This document shows, in pieces, positions 1 through 5,101 of a stretch of 5,923 nt of DNA. A program made the translations under genes and the position numbers. The stretch is taken from contig MHEL01000007.1 of assembly GCA_001803815.1 (NCBI GenBank), positions 2,042 to 7,964 of the forward strand. The letters run 5' to 3'. This stretch comes from Nitrospirae bacterium RBG_19FT_COMBO_42_15. GTDB taxonomy: Bacteria > Nitrospirota > CAKKRA01 > 9FT-COMBO-42-15. The notes beneath the pieces are model-generated. The model had not been told where the DNA came from and searched no databases. It saw only the letters and a program-made list of their open reading frames with translations. Each line of letters opens with the position of its first letter. Position 1 is the first letter of the stretch.

Positions 1-240
1 GATGAGGCAGGGATTACTGTAAATCACAATTCTATTCCCTTTGATGAAAGACCGCCGATTATCACAAGCGGGATACGGCTCGGCACGCCGATAGTAACAA
101 CGCGGGGCATGAAGGAAAAAGAGATGAAGGCCGTAGCAGCGATGATTGCCGCGGTTATAGAAAGCATAAATGATAAAAAAATAAAAAAGGACACTGCTGC
201 TGCGGCAAAGAGGCTTGCTTTAAGATTCGCTAAGGTATAA
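1..240 (+). CDS. glyA: Serine hydroxymethyltransferase, C-terminal fragment (5' end outside window)
   Basis: The first 79 codons, read in frame from base 1 and ending with TAA at 238-240, are the C-terminal domain of the PLP enzyme that interconverts serine and glycine while loading one-carbon units onto tetrahydrofolate in the cytoplasm. Recognition rests on the family motif [15 protein letters not shown] (residues 22-36 of the fragment), preceded by [13 protein letters not shown]. Arg26 of the fragment corresponds to the arginine known to bind the substrate carboxylate. The PLP lysine and N-terminal domain lie upstream of the window. The end [21 protein letters not shown] is an ordinary family tail, so nothing suggests truncation at the 3' end. 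It is separated from nrdR by 92 bases that contain a promoter, so the two need not share a transcript, although glyA-nrdR adjacency is common in several phyla. Confidence 0.95.
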   Translation, partial: DEAGITVNHNSIPFDERPPIITSGIRLGTPIVTTRGMKEKEMKAVAAMIAAVIESINDKKIKKDTAAAAKRLALRFAKV

Positions 241-276
241 ATAAATTTTATGGATTTATTATATGCTATTTTTTTT
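240..276 (+). terminator. Possible weak terminator after glyA
   Basis: A perfect 7 bp stem AATAAAT (240-246) / ATTTATT (254-260) with a 7-base loop starts at the glyA stop codon, and a run of eight T follows at 269-276. The stem has no G-C pairs and the T-run begins 8 bases after it, so this is a poor intrinsic terminator. It may be only AT-rich promoter-upstream DNA. It is listed because it sits exactly between glyA and the next promoter. Confidence 0.2.
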
Positions 277-277
277 C

Positions 278-306
278 TTGACCTTTAATAACCAATATTG
301 TATACA
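278..306 (+). promoter_or_regulatory. Sigma-70-type promoter for nrdR and probably the rnf operon
   Basis: A -35 box TTGACC (278-283) is followed by a 17-base spacer (284-300) and a -10 box TATACA (301-306). The two boxes match the housekeeping consensus at 5 of 6 and 4 of 6 positions. Transcription would be expected to begin near 312-314, giving a leader of about 20 bases before the nrdR GTG with its GGAG at 322-325. No comparable promoter is seen further down, so this is the best candidate for driving nrdR-rnfCDGEAB. The identification is by consensus only. Confidence 0.6.
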
Positions 307-313
307 GTATACA
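299..313 (+). promoter_or_regulatory. 15 bp palindrome over the -10 box, candidate operator
   Basis: TGTATAC (299-305), a central A (306), then GTATACA (307-313) form a perfect inverted repeat about one base. It covers the -10 box and reaches the expected start site, where bound protein would block RNA polymerase. Size and symmetry suit a dimeric repressor; TGTATACA-like half-sites resemble those of GntR-family regulators, but the regulator cannot be named from this. It does not fit the known 16 bp NrdR box spacing, so autoregulation by NrdR through this site is not supported. Confidence 0.4.
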
Positions 314-332
314 CTCTAAATGGAGATAAATA

Positions 333-806
333 GTGAAATGCCCTTTCTGCGGTCACTTTGAAGACAAGGTGGTTGATTCAAGATCAAGTAAAGAGGGCGA
401 CGCCATTCGCAGGCGCCGCGAGTGCCTGAAGTGCGAGGCGAGATTCACCACCTATGAAAAGGTAGAAGAGATACTCCCTCTGGTTATAAAAAAGGACGGC
501 AGACGCGAGCCCTTTGACAGGCAGAAGATACTGCAAGGTTTATTAAAGGCCTGCGAAAAGAGGCCGGTAGGCATAGTAGCCTTAGAAGATTCTGTAAGCA
601 AGATAGAAAAGAAACTGCAGGAGAGCGGCGAAAAAGAGATCCCAAGCTCAGCTATTGGTGAAGAGGTCATGCATGCCCTGCATAAACTTGATCAGGTTGC
701 TTATGTAAGATTTGCATCAGTATACAGGGAATTTAAAGATATTAATGAGTTTATGGAAGAGCTCAGAGAGCTTTTAAAGGAAGAGAGAAAGGAAAAGGAT
801 AAATAA
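333..806 (+). CDS. nrdR: Transcriptional repressor NrdR
   Basis: This 157-residue protein has the usual NrdR length and both family domains. A zinc ribbon at the N-terminus has Cys3, Cys6, Cys31 and Cys34 (CPFC and CLKC), with the arginine-rich stretch IRRRRE between the cysteine pairs and RFTTYE after them. An ATP-cone follows at about residues 47-137, beginning with the family-typical [15 protein letters not shown] and ending near [11 protein letters not shown]. In characterised bacteria NrdR senses ATP/dATP through the cone and represses ribonucleotide reductase operons by binding paired NrdR boxes. The start is GTG at 333: it gives the canonical MKCPFC beginning and lies 7 bases after GGAG (322-325). 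No reductase gene is in the window. rnfC starts 1 base after the stop, so nrdR appears to be the first gene of a transcript that continues into rnf, and its own level may follow that of the Rnf complex. Confidence 0.97.
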   Translation: MKCPFCGHFEDKVVDSRSSKEGDAIRRRRECLKCEARFTTYEKVEEILPLVIKKDGRREPFDRQKILQGLLKACEKRPVGIVALEDSVSKIEKKLQESGEKEIPSSAIGEEVMHALHKLDQVAYVRFASVYREFKDINEFMEELRELLKEERKEKDK

Positions 807-807
807 G

Positions 808-2241
808 GTGATGGAAGGATTTAAAGGGGGAATCCATCCCAATTATTCAAAGGAAAAAACAGAGCGCCTGCCAATAATTGACGCAAAGATTCCAAAGCGG
901 GTAGTAATACCAATCTCACAGCATATAGGCGCGCCATGCGAACCGATTGTGAAGATTGGCGACGCAGTAAAAAAGGGCCAGAAGCTCGGCGAGGCAAAGG
1001 GATTTGTCTCTGCGCCTGTTCACAGCTCCGTATCAGGCAAGGTAACTGCCATTGCAAAATTTCCGCACCCATCCGGCAGGGATGCCTTATCAATTGTAAT
1101 TGAATCAGACGGCACAGATGAATGGGTTGAGGGATTAGCAGAAAGAACTGACTACTTAAAGCTTTCCCCTGATGAATTAAAAAAGATTATACATAATGCT
1201 GGGATTGTCGGCTTAGGCGGCGCCACCTTTCCAACCCATGTAAAGCTCTCGCCGCCGCCTGATAAAAAGATCCGTGCAGTGATATTAAACGGCGCTGAAT
1301 GCGAGCCGTATCTGACCGCAGACCACCGTCTGATGGTTGAAAGGCCTGAGGAGATTGTTGAGGGTCTGCGCATAATATTGAAGCTTCTGAATGTCCAATA
1401 TGGTTATATCGGCGTTGAAACCAACAAACCAGACGCCATTTCAAGGCTTACAGAGGTTGTCTCAAGAATACCAAAACAAAAGGCATCAGAGACCTATGTT
1501 GAACGCTCTGGCATTGAGTGGACAAAGGATGTTGAAGCAGGGCCGAATATACGGGTAATCGGTCTGGATGTAAAATATCCGCAGGGCGCAGAAAAGCAGC
1601 TTATAAAGGCTACCTTAAACAGGGAGGTTCCTTCAGGCGGGCTTCCAATGGATGTCGGCGTTGTTGTTCAGAATGTTGGAACTGCATCAGCCATATACAA
1701 TGCCGTGCGTTTTAGCAGGCCATTGATTGAGAGGATAACAACTGTTACAGGGGCAGTTACATATCCAAAGAATCTTCGTGTAAGAATCGGGACATTGGTG
1801 TCAGATTTGATTGAGGAGTGCGGCGGTTTTTCAGGGGAGCCCGGAAAGGTAATCATGGGCGGCCCAATGATGGGTATGGGCCAGCATACGCTGAATGTGC
1901 CGATTATCAAAGGCTCGTCAGGCATACTCGTTCTGCCAAAGACCGCGGCTGGTCAGCTCGAGTTTTATAACTGCATCCGATGCGGCGCGTGCGTGCGTGC
2001 CTGTCCAATGGGGTTAATGCCGAATATGCTGAGCATATACGGCGAGCTAAGGCTTGTTGATACGTGCGTAGAATTCAAACCAATGGACTGCATAGAGTGC
2101 GGCTGCTGTTCTTATGTGTGCCCTTCAAAGAGGCCGATAGTCCATTTTATAAGATATCTGAAAAATGAGCTTTCAATAAAGAAGGCAAAGGCAAAAGAAA
2201 AGAAAGAGGCAGTAAACCCCGTTAGAAAGGAAGTGGCTTAA
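808..2241 (+). CDS. rnfC: Rnf complex subunit RnfC, NAD(H)/FMN and [4Fe-4S] protein
   Basis: RnfC is the peripheral cytoplasmic subunit where Rnf exchanges electrons with NAD(H). The N-terminal GGIHPNYSKEKT and the barrel-sandwich region (to about residue 90) are typical. The nucleotide/FMN domain has GIVGLGGATFPTHVK (132-146) and NGAECEPYL (161-169), followed by an SLBB-like region at about 310-360 and then two ferredoxin motifs: Cys389, 392, 395, 399-Pro and Cys428, 431, 434, 438-Pro. At 477 residues it is the compact form, without the long alanine-rich tail of enterobacterial RsxC. The start may be GTG 808 or ATG 811, which are adjacent in frame; AAGG at 795-798 is better spaced for GTG, so that is used here, but the difference is one residue. 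The last residues (NPVRKEVA) are encoded within the left arm and interior of a palindromic repeat and are probably not part of the ancestral protein. It is the first rnf gene, directly behind nrdR. Confidence 0.97.
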   Translation: MMEGFKGGIHPNYSKEKTERLPIIDAKIPKRVVIPISQHIGAPCEPIVKIGDAVKKGQKLGEAKGFVSAPVHSSVSGKVTAIAKFPHPSGRDALSIVIESDGTDEWVEGLAERTDYLKLSPDELKKIIHNAGIVGLGGATFPTHVKLSPPPDKKIRAVILNGAECEPYLTADHRLMVERPEEIVEGLRIILKLLNVQYGYIGVETNKPDAISRLTEVVSRIPKQKASETYVERSGIEWTKDVEAGPNIRVIGLDVKYPQGAEKQLIKATLNREVPSGGLPMDVGVVVQNVGTASAIYNAVRFSRPLIERITTVTGAVTYPKNLRVRIGTLVSDLIEECGGFSGEPGKVIMGGPMMGMGQHTLNVPIIKGSSGILVLPKTAAGQLEFYNCIRCGACVRACPMGLMPNMLSIYGELRLVDTCVEFKPMDCIECGCCSYVCPSKRPIVHFIRYLKNELSIKKAKAKEKKEAVNPVRKEVA

Positions 2242-2319
2242 AGTTATGCCATTTTTAAGAAGAGTTATAGACTCATTGACGGGGCTCTCCTCTATAATGT
2301 AGTGGTTTTCTAACGGGGT
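2216..2319. repeat. Palindromic MITE/REP-like element between rnfC and rnfD
   Basis: ACCCCGTTAGAAA (2216-2228) and its exact reverse complement TTTCTAACGGGGT (2307-2319) enclose 78 bases. Pairing stops abruptly on the outside, since 2215 and 2320 are both A. Inside lies a second stem, TTATAGA (2265-2271) / TCTATAA (2291-2297), and a short GAGT/ACTC hairpin (2262-2265 / 2271-2274) that competes with it. ACGGGG, the core of the right arm, occurs again at 2279-2284. The element covers the last nine codons of rnfC, including the stop, and nearly the whole gap before rnfD. No transposase ORF or clear target-site duplication is visible. It may be a non-autonomous mobile element, a REP-type repeat that protects mRNA, or a one-off RNA structure; copies elsewhere in the genome would decide. 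Confidence 0.65.
2315..2318 (+). promoter_or_regulatory. GGGG ribosome-binding site of rnfD inside the repeat arm
   Basis: The only purine-rich Shine-Dalgarno candidate before the rnfD ATG (2329) is GGGG at 2315-2318, 10 bases upstream. It is part of the right arm of the inverted repeat, so if the long hairpin forms in the mRNA this site would be paired and rnfD translation reduced. Confidence 0.4.
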
Positions 2320-2328
2320 AAAAAGCTG

Positions 2329-3336
2329 ATGGAAAAACTTGAAGAATTAAAATTAGTAGTCTCATCATCTCCGCATGTCAGAAGCGATGAGACCATAGAA
2401 AAGATAATGTACACGGTAATCCTCGCCCTGCTCCCGGCAGCAGGCGCAGGTATATACTTCTTTGGCATTAATGCAGCAACGGTTATTATGCTGTCAATCA
2501 TCACAGCCGTTGCCTGTGAGGCATTGATGCAAAAGGCAATGGGAAGAAGAATTGCTGTTAAAGACGGAAGCGCTCTGCTGACAGGCCTTCTCCTTGCCAT
2601 GAACCTCCCGTCAAATGCGCCATGGTGGCTTGTGGTTATCGGCTCTGCATTTGCCATTATTATAGGCAAGCAGATATTCGGCGGACTCGGCTTTAACATC
2701 TTCAATCCTGCATTAGCAGCAAGGGTTTTTTTACTCATCTCTTGGCCTGTGCAGATGACAACATGGCCAAAGCCTGCAACGATATTCTCAAAGGTTTCAG
2801 TTGACGCTGTTACAGCAGCAACGCCGCTCGGACTTTTAAAATCAGAGCTTTTATTAAAGAATAATATTGGCGAGGCTGCAAATATCAGCATAATTGATAT
2901 GATAATCGGAAATATCGGCGGAAGCCTCGGCGAGGTCTCTGCCATATTATTGCTGCTCGGCGGCATATTTCTTATTTACCGCGGCTACATCTCATGGCAT
3001 ATACCTGCTTCCTTCATTGGAACAGTTGTAATTATAAGCGCAATATTTTGGATTATTGACCCTGCAAGATATGCAAGCCCTCTTTTTCATGTCCTGACAG
3101 GCGGTCTTCTGCTCGGCGCATTTTTTATGGCAACTGATTATGTTACATCGCCAATAACATCAAGGGGCATGATTATATTCGGTTTTGGGTGCGGATTTAT
3201 AACCATATTAATCAGGCTCTTTGGCGCTTACCCAGAGGGCGTCTCATTTGCCATTATGTTAATGAACTTAGTAACACCTTTGATTGATAAATATGTCAGG
3301 CCAAGTCTCTTCGGGGAGGTTAAGCAAAGTGTTTAA
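2329..3336 (+). CDS. rnfD: Rnf complex subunit RnfD, membrane flavoprotein
   Basis: RnfD is an integral membrane subunit with covalently attached FMN, placed in the electron path between RnfG and RnfC and thought to take part in ion translocation. The 335-residue protein begins with the family-typical SSSPHVRS (12-19). Many hydrophobic segments follow, for example at about 27-45, 50-66, 98-115, 203-217, 227-243 and 253-268. Conserved blocks are GGLGFNIFNPALAARVF (118-134), FMATDYVTSP (266-275) and PEGVSFAIMLMN (302-313). The flavin attachment sequence is DAVTAATPL (159-167), with Thr165 as the expected phosphoester-linked residue. It reads TAAT where many homologues have [ST]GAT. The maturation enzyme ApbE is not in the window. 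The ATG at 2329 follows a GGGG within the repeat element, and the gene's end overlaps rnfG by 8 bases. Confidence 0.97.
   Translation: MEKLEELKLVVSSSPHVRSDETIEKIMYTVILALLPAAGAGIYFFGINAATVIMLSIITAVACEALMQKAMGRRIAVKDGSALLTGLLLAMNLPSNAPWWLVVIGSAFAIIIGKQIFGGLGFNIFNPALAARVFLLISWPVQMTTWPKPATIFSKVSVDAVTAATPLGLLKSELLLKNNIGEAANISIIDMIIGNIGGSLGEVSAILLLLGGIFLIYRGYISWHIPASFIGTVVIISAIFWIIDPARYASPLFHVLTGGLLLGAFFMATDYVTSPITSRGMIIFGFGCGFITILIRLFGAYPEGVSFAIMLMNLVTPLIDKYVRPSLFGEVKQSV
3313..3319 (+). promoter_or_regulatory. Strong ribosome-binding site that fixes the rnfG start
   Basis: GGGGAGG at 3313-3319, inside the end of rnfD, is the best Shine-Dalgarno match in the window. It lies 9 bases before GTG 3329. 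This favours GTG 3329 over the upstream in-frame TTG 3284 and ATG 3293, which lack such a site and would add a non-family N-terminal stretch. Confidence 0.75.
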
Positions 3337-3886
3337 TATTGCCAAAGACGCCTTGAAGATGGGTCTCGTGCTGCTTGTTATATGCGTAATCGCTGCTGGC
3401 GCTCTGGCACAGGTGTACAGCATAACAAAGGTAATTATTGATAAAAATGAGGCAGAGGCAGAGAAGAAAAAGCGGCGGGATGTCCTGCCATTAGCAGCAA
3501 GGTTTGAAGAAAAGGAGATAGATGGCAAAAAATATATCCTTGGCTACGATGCAGAGGATAAGCAGGTCGGCAGCATATTTAAGGCTGCGCCAAAGGGATA
3601 TTCAGGGCCGATAAAAATCACTGTTGGCGTTGCGCCTGATCACAGCGTATCAGCTGTTATCATTACAAAACTTGACCAGACAGAGACGCCTGGACTCGGA
3701 ACAAATATTGTTAAGCCAAAATTTCTTAACCAATTTAAAGGAAAAAAGGGGAATGAGATAAAATTAAAAAAGGACAGCGGCACAATAGATGCCATTACAG
3801 CAGCGACTATCTCATCAAGGGCTGTTGCAAATGGCGTAAAGGCCGGCTGGGAGCAGTATATTAATGATTTGGGTGAGAAAAAATGA
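3329..3886 (+). CDS. rnfG: Rnf complex subunit RnfG, FMN-binding protein
   Basis: RnfG carries covalent FMN on the outer face of the membrane and passes electrons between the RnfA/E iron-sulfur centre and RnfD. Starting at GTG 3329 the product has 185 residues, normal for the family. One hydrophobic anchor spans about residues 11-30 (MGLVLLVICVIAAGALAQVY), followed by a charged linker and the FMN-binding domain. Within it, DQTETPGLGTNI (116-127) is the usual family signature, and DAITAATISS (154-163) is the flavinylation site with Thr160 as the expected attachment residue. Like RnfD it reads TAAT where many homologues have [ST]GAT. A longer frame is open to TTG 3284, but that start would lie deep in rnfD and lacks a ribosome site. 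It overlaps rnfD by 8 bases and rnfE by 4 (ATGA), which indicates translational coupling. Confidence 0.95.
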   Translation: MFNIAKDALKMGLVLLVICVIAAGALAQVYSITKVIIDKNEAEAEKKKRRDVLPLAARFEEKEIDGKKYILGYDAEDKQVGSIFKAAPKGYSGPIKITVGVAPDHSVSAVIITKLDQTETPGLGTNIVKPKFLNQFKGKKGNEIKLKKDSGTIDAITAATISSRAVANGVKAGWEQYINDLGEKK

Positions 3887-4488
3887 ACAAGTGGAATGTT
3901 TTTGTAAATGGAATAATGAAAGAGAACCCTGTGCTTGTTTTGGTAATCGGGCTATGCCCTGCATTAGCTGTATCAGGCTCTGCAAATGATGCCTTTGGCA
4001 TGGGAATTGCTGCAACCTTTGTTTTGATTGCGTCAAACATACTAATATCAGCAGTGCGTAAATTCACCCCTGACCAGATAAGAATTCCTATATTCATAGT
4101 TATTATCTCTACATTTGTTACTATTGTAGATTATACAATGCATGCGGCAGACCCTGTTCTATATGCAAACCTCGGCGTTTTTGTCCCTTTGATTGTAGTT
4201 AACTGCATTATACTCGGCAGGGCAGAGGCATTTGCATATAGAAATGATGTGCTCTCATCTATTTTAGACGGAATTGGCATGGGCATTGGTTTTACGCTTA
4301 CATTAACAGTGCTCGGCGCTGTCAGGGAGATTATTGGAAACGGCACAATTACGCTCCTTAATTATGAATTATTAAATTTAGGCGAGGGTTTTAAGCCTGC
4401 ATTGATGTTTATTATGCCTCCAGGGGCATTTTTGGTTTTAGGATTCTTGATTGCCTTAAACAGGCTGCTTATAAAGAGAAAGGGGTAA
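3883..4488 (+). CDS. rnfE: Rnf complex membrane subunit RnfE
   Basis: RnfE is a small integral membrane protein homologous to RnfA; the two pack together with inverted topology. The 201-residue sequence is almost wholly hydrophobic, with about six membrane segments. It has the two conserved half-helix motifs, GLCPALAVS (23-31) with Cys25 and PLIVVNCIILGRAEAFA (about 103-119) with Cys108. By analogy with solved Rnf and Na+-NQR structures these cysteines, with the equivalent pair from RnfA, hold a [2Fe-2S] cluster in the middle of the membrane that relays electrons from the cytoplasmic side to RnfG. The ATG overlaps the rnfG stop as ATGA, and GGGTGAG at 3871-3877 serves as ribosome site. The gene is followed after 5 bases by rnfA. 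Assignment as E and not A rests on GLCPALA, the ILGRAEAFA motif and its position after rnfG. Confidence 0.96.
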   Translation: MNKWNVFVNGIMKENPVLVLVIGLCPALAVSGSANDAFGMGIAATFVLIASNILISAVRKFTPDQIRIPIFIVIISTFVTIVDYTMHAADPVLYANLGVFVPLIVVNCIILGRAEAFAYRNDVLSSILDGIGMGIGFTLTLTVLGAVREIIGNGTITLLNYELLNLGEGFKPALMFIMPPGAFLVLGFLIALNRLLIKRKG

Positions 4489-4493
4489 GAAAA

Positions 4494-5087
4494 ATGATTA
4501 GCAATGATATGGCGTGGTATATGATTATTGTTAGCGCTGTACTGATTAACAATATTGTGCTTATCAGATTCCTTGCCCTCTGCTCATTCTTTGGCGTGTC
4601 AAATAAGCTTGAGACATCTATTGGTATGGGGATGGCTGTTATCTTTGTAATGGCAATAGCCTCATCAGCAAGCTGGATTTTATGGACTTATCTGCTGCTG
4701 CCATTTAAGCTGGAATTTTTAAGGACAGCAGCCTTTATTTTAGTCATTGCAGCGCTTGTCCAATTGATTGAGATGTATCTTAGGAAGGCGATGCCTGCGC
4801 TTTATCAGGCAATGGGCATCTATCTTCCATTGATTACAACAAACTGTGCTGTTCTTGCTGTGGCAATACTTATAATAGATTACAATCTGGGTTTTCTTAA
4901 TTCGCTGATATATACAATAGCAGTAGCTGTTGGTTATACTTTGGCAATTATACTCTTTGCAGGTATCAGGGAACGGATAAACATTGCGCCGATACCTGAA
5001 TTTTTGAAAGGTTATCCGATTATTTTTATAACTGCAAGTCTGATGTCAATGGCGTTTCTTGGATTCAGCCATTTGTTTGGGTTATAA
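4494..5087 (+). CDS. rnfA: Rnf complex membrane subunit RnfA
   Basis: RnfA is the partner of RnfE in the membrane core. The 197-residue protein has about six hydrophobic segments. Its N-terminal half-helix motif is NNIVLIRFLALCSFFGVSNKLETSIGMG in residues 19-46, with Cys30, and its second is PLITTNCAVLAVAI, with Cys118; these are the expected ligands for the shared [2Fe-2S] cluster. The first motif departs slightly from the common FLGLCPFLGVS form: Ala replaces Gly before LC, and Ser replaces Pro after it. The N-terminus is a few residues longer than in some homologues; ATG 4509 (Met6) could be an alternative start, but GGGG at 4482-4485 fits ATG 4494. It ends in two tandem in-frame TAA codons (5085-5090). 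rnfB follows 14 bases after the first of them. Confidence 0.96.
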   Translation: MISNDMAWYMIIVSAVLINNIVLIRFLALCSFFGVSNKLETSIGMGMAVIFVMAIASSASWILWTYLLLPFKLEFLRTAAFILVIAALVQLIEMYLRKAMPALYQAMGIYLPLITTNCAVLAVAILIIDYNLGFLNSLIYTIAVAVGYTLAIILFAGIRERINIAPIPEFLKGYPIIFITASLMSMAFLGFSHLFGL

Positions 5088-5101
5088 TAAAAGGAATCAT
5101 T

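Noticed and set aside
291..313. CAATATTG followed by GTATAC repeats as an NrdR box that would autoregulate nrdR.
   Set aside because: The C-to-G spacing of CAATATTG (6 bases between) does not match the 16 bp NrdR-box consensus (8 between), and no second box is found at the usual phased distance.
241..332. Possible riboswitch or small RNA in the glyA-nrdR gap.
   Set aside because: The predicted leader is only about 20 bases and the rest is AT-rich promoter DNA; there is no room for a structured leader.
2276..2298. TTGACG followed by a perfect TATAAT inside the palindromic element, as a possible promoter for rnfD.
   Set aside because: The spacer is 11 bases, far short of the 16-18 needed, and the position 17 bases upstream of TATAAT (2270-2275) has no -35 likeness. 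A lone -10 is weak evidence, although a 5'-end map could revive it.
2310..2966. 218-codon open frame on the minus strand opposite rnfD.
   Set aside because: It lies wholly antisense to a clearly conserved membrane protein, shows no recognisable domain, and is the kind of open frame expected from codon bias.
3284..3328. Longer rnfG reading frame starting at TTG 3284 or ATG 3293.
   Set aside because: Neither has a good ribosome site, both lie well inside rnfD, and the added residues merely read rnfD DNA in another frame. GTG 3329 has GGGGAGG at ideal distance and gives a family-like N-terminus.
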